Positions 31,731 to 39,812 of a stretch of 64,000 nucleotides of DNA are shown one piece after another. Source of the DNA: Bradyrhizobium agreste (GTDB lineage Bacteria > Pseudomonadota > Alphaproteobacteria > Rhizobiales > Xanthobacteraceae); NCBI RefSeq assembly GCF_016031625.1, contig NZ_JACCHP010000026.1:124001-188000 (forward strand). The letters are read 5' to 3'. Under the pieces are notes generated by a model, which saw nothing but the letters and a program-made list of their open reading frames with translations, ran no database searches and was not told the origin of the DNA. The translations under genes were made by a program, and so were the position numbers. Each line of letters opens with the position of its first letter. The stretch's first letter is position 1.

Positions 31731-31811
31731 CGTCATTCCGGGGCTCGCGCAGCGAGAACCCGGAATCTCGAGATTCCGGGTTCGCCTCTCTGAGGCGCCC
31801 CGGAATGACGG
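31731..31811. repeat. CGTCATTCCGGGG-type inverted repeat
   Basis: CGTCATTCCGGGG (31731-31743) and CCCCGGAATGACG (31798-31810) form the outer stem; an inner dyad AACCCGGAATCTCGAGATTC lies in the middle. A second copy is at 34796-34904. It ends just before the next gene's ribosome site. Confidence 0.75.
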
Positions 31812-31835
31812 ACAATGAAAAGAGGGAGCGTCATC

Positions 31836-32894
31836 GTGGCTGACGGCGTCAGAAAGGACGAAGAATTCTCGGGCACCAAGCCGGTCGAGGAGCGGCATCG
31901 TTTCGACGAGCTGCGGCTGGAAGCCTGGATGCGCGAGCACGTCGAAGGTTTCGAAGGCCCGCTGGTCGTGCTGCAGTTCAAGGGCGGCCAGTCCAACCCG
32001 ACCTATCGCCTCAACACGCCGAACCGTTCCTACGTGATGCGCCGCAAGCCGTTCGGCAAATTGCTGCCATCGGCGCATGCGGTTGACCGCGAGTACCGCG
32101 TCATCGCGGCCCTTGGAAAACAGGGCTTTCCGGTCGCGCGCGCCTACGCGCTGTGCCAGGACGACGGCGTCATTGGAGCTGCCTTCTACATCATGTCGAT
32201 GGAGGAGGGCCGTGTGTTCTGGGATCCGACGCTGCCGAGCCAGGAGCCGGATGCGCGCCGAAAGATCTTCACCAGCAAGATCGAGACGCTGGCCAAGCTC
32301 CACATGTTCGATCCCACTGCCATCGGGCTCGGCGACTTCGGCAAGCCCGGCAACTACTTTGCCCGCCAGATCGATCGGTGGACCAAGCAATACCGGGCGT
32401 CCGAGACCCAGCACATTCCGGAGTTCGAGAAGGTCGCCGAATGGCTGCCGAAGACCGTGCCGGAGCAGGCGCGCGTCTCCATCGTTCACGGCGACTACCG
32501 CCTCGACAACATGATTTTCCACGCGACGGAACCGCGCGTGCAGGCGGTGCTGGACTGGGAGCTGTCGACGCTCGGCGATCCCATGGCCGACTTCACCTAT
32601 CTCTTGATGCAGTGGATCATGCCGGGCCTCGAGGGCGCCGACCTCAAGGCGCTCAACATCCCGAGCCTCGAAGAGGCCGCGCAGATCTATTGCGACGTCA
32701 CGCAGATGACGGTGCCCGATCTCAACTGGTACTTCGCCTACAACCTGTTCCGTCTCGCCGGCATCACCCAAGGCATCGCCGGCCGCGTCCGCGACGGCAC
32801 CGCCGCCAACGCCAAGGCGCTGGAGTCAGCCAAGCGCACCGTGCCGCTGTCAAAGGCCTCGTGGGAATACGCGCAGAAGGCGGGCGCGGTGTAG
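31836..32894 (+). CDS. APH-fold phosphotransferase (ACAD10/11 N-terminal-like)
   Basis: 352 aa from the GTG at 31836, nine bases after GAGGGAG; an ATG at 31815 has no ribosome site and lies at the repeat edge. Nucleotide-binding region FKGGQSNPTYRL, catalytic loop VHGDYRLDN and metal site LDWELSTLGDP. It belongs to the aminoglycoside-phosphotransferase fold; with an acyl-CoA dehydrogenase next door the likely role is phosphorylation of hydroxyacyl-CoA rather than drug resistance. Confidence 0.9.
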   Translation: MADGVRKDEEFSGTKPVEERHRFDELRLEAWMREHVEGFEGPLVVLQFKGGQSNPTYRLNTPNRSYVMRRKPFGKLLPSAHAVDREYRVIAALGKQGFPVARAYALCQDDGVIGAAFYIMSMEEGRVFWDPTLPSQEPDARRKIFTSKIETLAKLHMFDPTAIGLGDFGKPGNYFARQIDRWTKQYRASETQHIPEFEKVAEWLPKTVPEQARVSIVHGDYRLDNMIFHATEPRVQAVLDWELSTLGDPMADFTYLLMQWIMPGLEGADLKALNIPSLEEAAQIYCDVTQMTVPDLNWYFAYNLFRLAGITQGIAGRVRDGTAANAKALESAKRTVPLSKASWEYAQKAGAV

Positions 32895-32905
32895 CAAGAG
32901 CGAAG

Positions 32906-32930
32906 GCGCGGCCGCTGGCCGCGCTTTTTT
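32906..32930 (+). terminator. Rho-independent terminator
   Basis: GCGCGGCC-GCT-GGCCGCGC followed by TTTTTT. Ends the dehydrogenase-phosphotransferase unit. Confidence 0.93.
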
Positions 32931-32945
32931 GCTTAGTACGCTTCT

Positions 32946-33000
32946 CTCGTGTCCCGGACGCGGTGCAGCACGAAGTGCTGCTCCGCAGAGCCGGGACCCA
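32946..33000. repeat. GTCCCGGAC-type repeat left of the GIY-YIG gene
   Basis: CTCGTGTCCCGGACGCGG, central dyad GCAGCACGAAGTGCTGCTCC, CAGAGCCGGGACCCA. The GIY-YIG stop codon begins two bases after it. Confidence 0.8.
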
Positions 33001-33001
33001 G

Positions 33002-33298
33002 TCATGTCGCCAAAGTATTCAGCTCGTCAGTGAGATCGCGCCAATCCGGATTGAGGTCTTCGATCAGCTTGAGCTTCCACGCGCGCCGCCAGCGCTTCAG
33101 CGAACGTTCACGTGCTCGCGCTTCGAGCACCGACTCAAAGGTTTCGAAGTAGACCAGCAGAGTTACGTCGTATTGCCGTGTAAACCCGGGTATGAGCTTG
33201 AACTTGTGTGCGGTCATTCGGCGAGCGAGATCGTTGGTAACCCCGACATAGAGTGTTCCATTTCGTTTGCTCGCGAGGATGTAGACGAAGTATGGCAC
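33002..33298 (-). CDS. GIY-YIG nuclease-domain protein
   Basis: 98 aa with the full short motif set: YFVYILASKRNGTLYVGVTN (Y-V-Y and the YVG form of YIG), DLARRMTAHK with the catalytic arginine, and a later glutamate in FETFESVLEARARE. Likely a small endonuclease. It is flanked on both sides by copies of the GTCCCGGAC repeat in opposite orientation (32946-33000 and 33368-33423). Base use is more A/T-rich than neighbours. Confidence 0.9.
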   Translation of the reverse strand: MPYFVYILASKRNGTLYVGVTNDLARRMTAHKFKLIPGFTRQYDVTLLVYFETFESVLEARARERSLKRWRRAWKLKLIEDLNPDWRDLTDELNTLAT

Positions 33299-33367
33299 GT
33301 CCGTGCAATCGGTATCGACTGGGTGTCGCTACTTATAATTGCATGTATGAGATATCGCCAAGCACTC

Positions 33368-33423
33368 TGGGTCCCGGCTCTGCGGAGCGTCACTTCGTGT
33401 CGCACCGCGTCCGGGACACGAGA
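33368..33423. repeat. GTCCCGGAC-type repeat, inverted, right of the GIY-YIG gene
   Basis: TGGGTCCCGGCTCTG...GCGTCCGGGACACGAG, the reverse complement of the family consensus. With the copy at 32946 it brackets the GIY-YIG gene in inverted orientation. Confidence 0.75.
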
Positions 33424-33462
33424 CCGCATATTTTATCGTCTCAGCGTGGATTAAACCGTGTT

Positions 33463-33518
33463 CTCGTGTCCCGGACGCGCTGCAACGCGTAGCGTTGCTG
33501 CGCAGAGCCGGGACCCAG
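33463..33518. repeat. GTCCCGGAC-type repeat, direct copy
   Basis: CTCGTGTCCCGGACGCGC, dyad TGCAACGCGTAGCGTTGC, CAGAGCCGGGACCCA. Sits just before the end of argE. Confidence 0.75.
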
Positions 33519-33535
33519 TCAACTACGAACTCCGG

Positions 33536-34708
33536 CTATTCTTTCGCACAATGCGCGATCAGCCTCTCCACGAATCCCGCGCATTTCTCCAGCTCCGCCA
33601 TCTCCACGAACTCATCAGGCGTATGCGCCTGCGCGATCGCGCCGGGGCCGATCACCACTGACGGGATGTCGGCGATGCTGGCGAACAGGCTCGCCTCGGT
33701 GCCGAAGGCGACCTTGGCATGGTCGTTGCGCCCCGCGAGGCTCTTGGCCAGCGTGACGATGGCGGCGTCGGCGGCGGTATCGAGTGCGGGATAGTCGAGG
33801 ATCTCCTCGAAATCGATGCCGCAGTCCGGATGCCGCGCCTTCATCGCCGGCTCGATCTCGGCCTTGGCCCAGGCGACGATCGCATCCGTCACCTCCTTGG
33901 ACTCGGTGATGCCGATGCCGCGGCATTCGAAATCCACCGTGCAGGTATCAGGCACGATGTTCAGCGCCGCGCCGCCATGCACGATGCTGGTGAGCAGCGT
34001 CGAATGCGGGACGTCGTAGAGGCTGTCGGTCGATCGCACGGCCGCGAGCGCCACGGCGCGGCGGCGGATCTCGACGATCAGCTCGGCGGCATATTCGATC
34101 GCATTGACGCCGTCGGGCGCGATCGAGGAATGACGTGCGAGCCCGTGGAACGTGGCGCGTACGCCGTGCTTGCCCTTGTGGCCGATGATGACCTGCATCT
34201 GGGTGGGCTCGCCGATGAAGGCGCCGAGCGGCCGGATCCTCTTCTTCGCGACCTCATGCAGCATCGGCCGCACGCCGACGCAGCCGATCTCCTCGTCATA
34301 GGAGATCGCCAGATGAATTGGCGTCTTGAGTCTCGCCTCCACCATCTCCGGCACCATGGCAAGGCACACCGCCACATACCCCTTCATGTCGGTGGTGCCG
34401 CGGCCAAAGAGCTTGCCGTCGCGCTCCACCAGCTTGAACGGATCATGGCTCCAGTCCTGGCCAACGACAGGCACCACGTCGGTATGGCCCGACAGCACGA
34501 AGCCCGGCCGCTCCTCCGGCCCGATCGTGACCCACAGCGAAGCCTTCTCGCCGGTCTCGTCGACGATGCGCTCGCCCTTGATTCCGAACGAAGCGAGATA
34601 GCTCTCGATATGGGCAATCAGGGGCAGGTTGGTGCGGTCGCTGACGGTGTCGAAGCTGACGAGGTCGGCGAGGAGTTTTCGGATGCGGTCGGATCTTGAG
34701 CTTGGCAT
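33536..34708 (-). CDS. argE: Acetylornithine deacetylase (M20 peptidase family)
   Basis: 390 aa from the ATG at 34708. Metal-binding motifs LSGHTDVVPV (His/Asp) and GRGTTDMKG, the catalytic YDEEIGCVG and the late zinc ligand region. Hydrolyses N-acetylornithine to ornithine in arginine synthesis in this family, although many rhizobia recycle the acetyl group with ArgJ, so related M20 amidases remain possible. No arg gene is adjacent. Confidence 0.87.
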   Translation of the reverse strand: MPSSRSDRIRKLLADLVSFDTVSDRTNLPLIAHIESYLASFGIKGERIVDETGEKASLWVTIGPEERPGFVLSGHTDVVPVVGQDWSHDPFKLVERDGKLFGRGTTDMKGYVAVCLAMVPEMVEARLKTPIHLAISYDEEIGCVGVRPMLHEVAKKRIRPLGAFIGEPTQMQVIIGHKGKHGVRATFHGLARHSSIAPDGVNAIEYAAELIVEIRRRAVALAAVRSTDSLYDVPHSTLLTSIVHGGAALNIVPDTCTVDFECRGIGITESKEVTDAIVAWAKAEIEPAMKARHPDCGIDFEEILDYPALDTAADAAIVTLAKSLAGRNDHAKVAFGTEASLFASIADIPSVVIGPGAIAQAHTPDEFVEMAELEKCAGFVERLIAHCAKE

Positions 34709-34795
34709 TATCTCGGTCTTGTCAGGGAATGGAGGCTGAGTTGCCTGCAGGAACCATACCAACGTGAGGTCCCCTGGGGCAAATCAACACCGCAG

Positions 34796-34904
34796 CCGTC
34801 ATTCCGGGGCGATGCGCAGCATCGAGCCCGGAATCCATCGGGCCGCGTTACATGCTGTGAAATGGATTCCGGGCTCGCGACTGCGTCGCGCCCCGGAATG
34901 ACGA
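34796..34904. repeat. CGTCATTCCGGGG-type inverted repeat
   Basis: CCGTCATTCCGGGGCG and CGCCCCGGAATGACG as outer arms with a second dyad inside (GAGCCCGGAATCCAT with ATGGATTCCGGGCTC). Same family as 31731-31811. Confidence 0.8.
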
Positions 34905-34999
34905 GGCAGGCCTACCAAACCTTGCGTTGTCCGTCGGGCAAAACACCCAAGGCGTGGGTCAAGACGACGTCGATAAAATATTCCGCTTTACCGAAATTC

Positions 35000-35525
35000 G
35001 GAAATGACGTATGTGACGCGCAACCCGGCCCAAGGAAGAGGGGCGTATCGCGATCGTCACGAACGCGGGTCGGGCGGCGGTGGACGCGGGCCACATCGGC
35101 GCGAAAAGCTTCGCAGGGCGGAGAGCCGTGAGCGAAGACCTCGTGTCAACGACGGGTGCGGTTCGCGTACGGCAAAATCGTGTGGTCCTGGCGCCCGGGG
35201 TCTGTGCGCCAAGTGTTGCGGTGATGTGTGCTGTCCGACCGGGCGATACGCATCAGCCATCCGCAAGGCGACGGGGGCAATAGTGCATCGCTCCCCGGGG
35301 AGAGCACGACATAAGCCGTTCCAACCACTGCGCAGGGAAGGCCGGGATGTCTCCGGTTGCCCTGTTTCCCCGCTATGCACCAGGCACACGCAGTCTGCTC
35401 TTGGCATGGCGGTCAATGGGAGCCAGCCGGCTCCCGGTCTTCCCTGCGCCTTCTTTCGATGAGGGCGAAGAGGTGAAAGCAAAGCTCGGGCGAGATGCGC
35501 CGCGAGGATGCGAAACCGTGTCTGC
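35000..35525. repeat. Long structured intergenic element, about 500 bp
   Basis: No gene with a ribosome site fits. The right part forms an RNA-like fold on the + strand: outer stem GCGCAGGGAAG (35330-35340) with CTTCCCTGCGC (35439-35449), an inner hairpin GGGAGCC-AGCC-GGCTCCC (35418-35435), and upstream a perfect 12-bp palindrome CTCCCCGGGGAG (35291-35302). I recognise this as a sequence repeated in Bradyrhizobium genomes that is often annotated as spurious hypothetical proteins. Boundaries are approximate. Confidence 0.5.
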
Positions 35526-35531
35526 AGGATT

Positions 35532-35617
35532 GTAGGATGGGTAGAGCGCAGCGAAACCCATCACCTTTCGTCTGCGGGGAAGCATGATGGGTTTCGCAAG
35601 TGCTCTACCCATCCTAC
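35532..35617. repeat. GTAGGATGGGTAGAGC palindromic repeat
   Basis: GTAGGATGGGTAGAGC (35532-35547) and GCTCTACCCATCCTAC (35602-35617) are perfect 16-bp inverted arms, with a second dyad inside (GCGAAACCCATCA with TGATGGGTTTCGC). Confidence 0.85.
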
Positions 35618-35673
35618 GAACCAGCACCCACGCGCTCCGTCATTGCGTGTCATCAGCGAAGCGCAGGGCTTGC

Positions 35674-35729
35674 TGGGTCCCGGCTCTGCGCCGCAACGCT
35701 TACGCGCTGCGTCGCGTCCGGGACACGAG
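35674..35729. repeat. GTCCCGGAC-type repeat, inverted
   Basis: TGGGTCCCGGCTCTG ... GCGTCCGGGACACGAG, abutting the 3' end of the SDR gene. The 34709-35735 spacer thus holds four different repeats and no gene. Confidence 0.75.
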
Positions 35730-35735
35730 TGCGAA

Positions 35736-36521
35736 CTAGACCGGCTTGCCCGTATACGGCATCGACGCGGTCAAGCCGCCGTCGACCGGGAACGCCTGGC
35801 CGTTCACGTACGACGCCTCGTCGCTCGCCAGGAACAATCCCATCGCCGCGAGCTCGTGCGGCTGTCCCGCCCGTTTCAGCGGGTTGAGCTGGCCGATCTT
35901 GTCGGCGGTGCCGCGCTCCTTGGCGCGATCGAAGATCGGCTTGGTCATGCCTGTTTCGATCAGGCCGGGGCAGACCGCATTGATGCGCACGCCGGTGCCG
36001 GTGAGCGAATAGGCCGTGGTTTGCACAAGGCTGATCACGCCGGCCTTGCTCGCGGCATAGGGATGCCCGCTCGCGCCGGCCTTGAGACCCGCGACAGAGG
36101 CGGTCAGCACGATCGCGCCGGACTGCTGCTTGACCATGTGCGGCATGGCGTATTTCACCGCGAGGAACGGCCCGATCAGGTTGACGCGCAAAATCTCCTG
36201 CCAGTGCTCGACGGTCTGCTCGGCGAGCGGCACGAGTCCGCCGGAGACGCCGGCATTGGCCCAGATCACGTCGAGCCGCCCATGCGCCTTCACCGCCTTG
36301 TCGATCATTGCGATGACGTCCTGCTCGGAGCCGGCATCCGCAACCATCGCCTCCGCGACGCCGCCGGCCTGCTTGATCTCCTCGACCGTCTGCTTCACCG
36401 CCTCGGTGCGATCGACCGCGATCAGCTTGCCGCCTTCCCTGGTGAACAGCAGCGCAGCCGCGCGACCGATGCCGCTGCCGGCGCCGGTGATGATGACGGA
36501 TTTGCCTTGCAGACGGCCCAT
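35736..36521 (-). CDS. SDR-family oxidoreductase
   Basis: 261 aa; GGGAGAAA upstream of the ATG. NAD(P) site TGAGSGIGRA (residues 12-21), structural ANAG motif, catalytic Ser in LTASVAG and YAASK (Tyr/Lys), and the C-terminal VDGG. Classical fold acting on an alcohol or keto substrate. The divergent histidine-phosphatase gene and the SDR at 37387 suggest one catabolic locus. Confidence 0.93.
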   Translation of the reverse strand: MGRLQGKSVIITGAGSGIGRAAALLFTREGGKLIAVDRTEAVKQTVEEIKQAGGVAEAMVADAGSEQDVIAMIDKAVKAHGRLDVIWANAGVSGGLVPLAEQTVEHWQEILRVNLIGPFLAVKYAMPHMVKQQSGAIVLTASVAGLKAGASGHPYAASKAGVISLVQTTAYSLTGTGVRINAVCPGLIETGMTKPIFDRAKERGTADKIGQLNPLKRAGQPHELAAMGLFLASDEASYVNGQAFPVDGGLTASMPYTGKPV

Positions 36522-36654
36522 GCGTTTCTCCCTTTTGCTCGCGCACGACGCTTGCCGCGCGACGGAATTTCAAACAAGATTTCAAACGGTAAAGTGTCTT
36601 GAGACACGTTCGCTACTCACGTACAGCGACATCAGACGGGATGGAAGGGTTTCG

Positions 36655-37353
36655 ATGGCAGGTGCAGACAAGCCGAACGTGGTCGTCACGCGATGGTGGT
36701 GGGTCCGGCACGCGCCGGTGCGCAACGACGGCGGCAACATCTACGGGCAGAGCGACATCGCCTGTGACACCAGCGATACCTACGTGTTCAACGCTGTTGC
36801 CAAGGTGCTGCCACGCCAGGCGGTCTGGTATTCGAGCAATCTGACGCGCACCCATCAGACCGCCGAGGCGATCTGGGCGGCTGGCTTCCCAAAGCCTGCG
36901 TCGATGAAATGGGAAGCGGAGCTCGCCGAGCAGAACCTCGGCCGCTGGCAGGGCATGAACCGCGCCGAATTCATCGCGAGCCGCCCCGTCGGCGCGAGCT
37001 GGTTCGCCGACATCAACGAGCCCGCGCCCGGCGGCGAAAGCTTCATGGACCTCTACAACCGCACGCGGCGTACCATCGAGCGGATCAACAGCGAGGCGGC
37101 AGGGCAGGACATCATCGCGGTCGCGCATGGCGGCACCATCAAGGCGGCTGTCGGTCTTGCGCTCGGCGACCGGCCGGAGCAGGGGCTCGCATTCGATATC
37201 GACAATGTGTCGGTGACGCGGCTCGATCATTTCGCGAGCCCCGAGCGCACGCTCTGGCGGCTGCCGATGGTCAATCAGCAGCCGTGGATCGCGGATCCCG
37301 CGCACGCGGCAATGCATCAGCCGGCGGGACCGGAAGTCAAGAAGCTGGCCTGA
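36655..37353 (+). CDS. Histidine phosphatase (phosphoglycerate mutase-like) family protein
   Basis: 232 aa from the ATG at 36655 (GGAAGGG upstream). The catalytic segment is WWWVRHAPVRNDGG (RH with a substituted third residue, HAP rather than RHG), and the second histidine is in VAHGGTIK. Signature SSNLTRTHQTAEAI. Likely hydrolyses a phosphate ester; the substrate is unknown. 33 bases before the next SDR gene, so probably co-transcribed. Confidence 0.88.
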   Translation: MAGADKPNVVVTRWWWVRHAPVRNDGGNIYGQSDIACDTSDTYVFNAVAKVLPRQAVWYSSNLTRTHQTAEAIWAAGFPKPASMKWEAELAEQNLGRWQGMNRAEFIASRPVGASWFADINEPAPGGESFMDLYNRTRRTIERINSEAAGQDIIAVAHGGTIKAAVGLALGDRPEQGLAFDIDNVSVTRLDHFASPERTLWRLPMVNQQPWIADPAHAAMHQPAGPEVKKLA

Positions 37354-37386
37354 CACTGAAGACGAAAATCAATCTGGGAGAGAAAC

Positions 37387-38154
37387 ATGACCTTGTTCGA
37401 CATGAAGGGGAAAGTCGCCGTCATCACGGGATCGACGCGCGGCATTGGGCTCGCGATCGCCGAGCGCATGGCCGAGCACGGGGCCAAGGTGGTGATCTCC
37501 TCGCGCAAGGCCGACGTCTGCGAGCAGGTGGCGAACAGCATCAACGAAAGATTCGGCAAGGGCACTGCAGTTGCGATCGCCGCCAACATCTCATCGAAAG
37601 AGAATCTGCAAAACCTCGTCGACGAGAGCAACCGTGCCTTCGGCAAGATCGACGTGCTGGTCTGCAATGCGGCCTCGAATCCGTATTACGGCCCGCTCGC
37701 CGGCATCTCCGACGATCAGTTCAGGAAAATCCTCGACAACAACATCGTTGCCAACAACTGGCTGATCTCGATGGTGGTGCCGCAGATGATCGAGCGCAAT
37801 GACGGCTCGATCATCATCGTCTCGTCGATCGGCGGCCTGAAGGGCTCGACCATCCTCGGTGCTTACGCGATCTCGAAAGCCGCCGACATGCAGCTCGCGC
37901 GCAATCTCGCCTGCGAATACGGCAAGCACAACATTCGCGTGAACTGCATCGCGCCCGGCCTGATCAAGACCGATTTCGCCAAAGCGCTGTGGGACAATCC
38001 GGAGAACCTGAAAGCCTCGACCTCGCGCTCGCCGCTACAGCGCATCGGCATCCCCGACGAGATCGCCGGCGCGGCCGTGTTCCTGGGTTCGAAGGCCGGC
38101 GACTTCATGACCGGCCAGACCATGGTGATCGACGGCGGCGCGACGATCAGTTGA
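37387..38154 (+). CDS. SDR-family oxidoreductase
   Basis: 255 aa. TGSTRGIGLA (residues 15-24), CNAASNPY in place of the usual NAG, catalytic Ser in VSSIGG and YAISK, and GQTMVIDGG at the end. Similar to 2-hydroxy- or 3-oxoacyl dehydrogenases. Operon with the histidine phosphatase; possibly handles the hydroxyacyl product of the APH/ACAD system. Confidence 0.92.
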   Translation: MTLFDMKGKVAVITGSTRGIGLAIAERMAEHGAKVVISSRKADVCEQVANSINERFGKGTAVAIAANISSKENLQNLVDESNRAFGKIDVLVCNAASNPYYGPLAGISDDQFRKILDNNIVANNWLISMVVPQMIERNDGSIIIVSSIGGLKGSTILGAYAISKAADMQLARNLACEYGKHNIRVNCIAPGLIKTDFAKALWDNPENLKASTSRSPLQRIGIPDEIAGAAVFLGSKAGDFMTGQTMVIDGGATIS

Positions 38155-38175
38155 GGTTGACGACGCGCTGAGTTT

Positions 38176-38349
38176 CTCATGTCCCGGACGCGGCGCAGCA
38201 CCATAAGCGCGTTCACGCGCGTCTTCGACGCACTATGGTGCTGCTCCGCAGAGCCGGGGCCCCAGAAAACCGAGAGCGCGGTTGCGGAGGCATGGGCCCC
38301 GGCTCTGCGCAGCAACGCGAAAAGCGTTGCAGCGCGTCCGGGGCACGAG
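38176..38349. repeat. Pair of GTCCCGGAC-type repeats in inverted orientation
   Basis: First copy 38176-38264 (CTCATGTCCCGGACGC ... CAGAGCCGGGGCCCCA) with a long central dyad (GCAGCACCATAAGCGC with GCACTATGGTGCTGC); second copy 38294-38349 reversed, ending GCGTCCGGGGCACGAG. Lies between the convergent SDR and serine hydrolase genes. Confidence 0.75.
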
Positions 38350-38352
38350 ATC

Positions 38353-39588
38353 TCACTCCACCGCCGCGTACACCAGATCCCGCACCAATGTCCGCGTGTA
38401 GTCGCGCTGTCCCGGCCCCTGGCTCATGAACACTGCGAACAAATCCTCCTTCGGATCGATCCAGAAGAACGTTCCGGCAATGCCGCTCCAGAAATACTGG
38501 CCGACGCTGCCGGGGAAGGGCGCGATGCCGGCCTCGCGGCGCACGGCAAAGCCGAGGCCGAACCCATGGCCGGGCGACAGCAGCGTGCCGTTGGTGGGCA
38601 CGCCTGGCCCGAGGTGATCGGAGGCCATCAGCTCCAGCGTCTTGCGGCCGATGATCCTGTTGCCGTCGAGCGTGCCGCCATTGCGCAGCATCAGGCAGAA
38701 GCGGGCATAGTCCATCGTGGTCGAGACCAGGCCGCCGCCGCCGGACTCCATCACCGGCTGTTCGAGCATGTTGAACAGCGCGACCTTGTCGCCGGTCCAG
38801 GGGTCGGCCGCGAACGGCTCGGCAAGGCGGCCGGCATTGGCCTGGCTTGTCGAGAAGCCGGTCTCGACCATCTGCAGCGGCGCGAGCACGCGCTCGGTGA
38901 GGAACGTGCCGAGCGATTTGCCGCTGACAACCTCGATGATGCGGCCCAAGATGTCCGTGGAGCGGCTGTAGTTGAACTCCGCGCCGGGCTGGCAGACCAG
39001 CGGGAAGCTCGCCACCAGCTCCGCATGTTCGGCGTTGGTGATCTTGCGGCTGCGGACGCGGGACTCCTGGTAGAGCTTGTGCACGGGGCCGTCGCCCTGG
39101 TGCTCGTAGGTGAGGCCGGAGGTGTGGCGGAGCAGGTCCTGCACGGTGATGGGCCGCACCGGCGGCACCAGCTCCAGCTTGCCGTCCTTGACGACGCCGA
39201 CCTGCTGGCTCGCGAACTCCGGGATGAATTTGGCGACGGCATCGCTCAGCAAGAGGTAACCGTCCTCGACCAGGGCCATGATGCCGACCGAGACGATCGG
39301 CTTGGTCATCGAGAAGATGCGGAAGATCGAATCGCGCGCCATCGGCGTCGCGCCTGCCGGGCCCTGCTTGCCGAGCGCCTCGAACCAGCCGATTTGGCCG
39401 CGCCTCGCCACCAGCACCGTGACCCCGGGAACGGTTCCCTTGTCGATCTCGCGCTTGAAGGCGTCCGACATGGCCTGGAGACGCGGCCGCGACAGCCCGA
39501 GCGTCTCGGGGCGGGCTTCCGGCAAAGCCGGGGTCTGGGGCGCGTTTGCGGCCTGCGGGGCGGCTGTAGCGGTCGCTGTAACAGTCAT
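38353..39588 (-). CDS. Serine hydrolase, beta-lactamase/esterase family
   Basis: 411 aa from the ATG at 39588 (GGGAG five bases upstream). SxxK motif FSMTKPI, tyrosine motif YSRSTDILGRII, and a late GFGLGF/YFWSGIAGTFFW region that resembles the EstB-type esterases more than beta-lactamases. An Ala/Pro/Thr-rich leader precedes the fold. Cytoplasmic. Likely hydrolyses an ester in the neighbouring catabolic locus (inference). Confidence 0.9.
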   Translation of the reverse strand: MTVTATATAAPQAANAPQTPALPEARPETLGLSRPRLQAMSDAFKREIDKGTVPGVTVLVARRGQIGWFEALGKQGPAGATPMARDSIFRIFSMTKPIVSVGIMALVEDGYLLLSDAVAKFIPEFASQQVGVVKDGKLELVPPVRPITVQDLLRHTSGLTYEHQGDGPVHKLYQESRVRSRKITNAEHAELVASFPLVCQPGAEFNYSRSTDILGRIIEVVSGKSLGTFLTERVLAPLQMVETGFSTSQANAGRLAEPFAADPWTGDKVALFNMLEQPVMESGGGGLVSTTMDYARFCLMLRNGGTLDGNRIIGRKTLELMASDHLGPGVPTNGTLLSPGHGFGLGFAVRREAGIAPFPGSVGQYFWSGIAGTFFWIDPKEDLFAVFMSQGPGQRDYTRTLVRDLVYAAVE

Positions 39589-39736
39589 GGGCACTCCCGA
39601 TTGTTTTTCGTTATGGCCAAGGGACTGTGGCCCAGAAGCCCCGGCACGAACAAGCGAAGCCGGCGCGGTTCACCCTTGCAAACCGGCCGCTCTCTGTGCT
39701 TGAAAGCGCCCCTGATCCGCGGCGACGCGGGTTCGT

Positions 39737-39812
39737 AGGAGTGTAGCTCAATTGGTAGAGCACCGGTCTCCAAAACCGGGGGTCGCAGGTTCGAGCCCTG
39801 CCACTCCTGCCA
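39737..39812 (+). tRNA. tRNA-Trp (anticodon CCA)
   Basis: Acceptor AGGAGTG with CACTCCT, D-arm GCTCAATTGGTAGAGC, anticodon loop TCTCCAAAA (CCA), T-arm GCAGGTTCGAGCCCTGC, encoded CCA 39810-39812. Its place before secE-nusG is the conserved alphaproteobacterial arrangement. Confidence 0.97.

Noticed and set aside
35004..35462. 152-codon hypothetical protein
   Set aside because: Lies inside the structured repeat, has Arg/Gly-rich shadow composition and no ribosome site.
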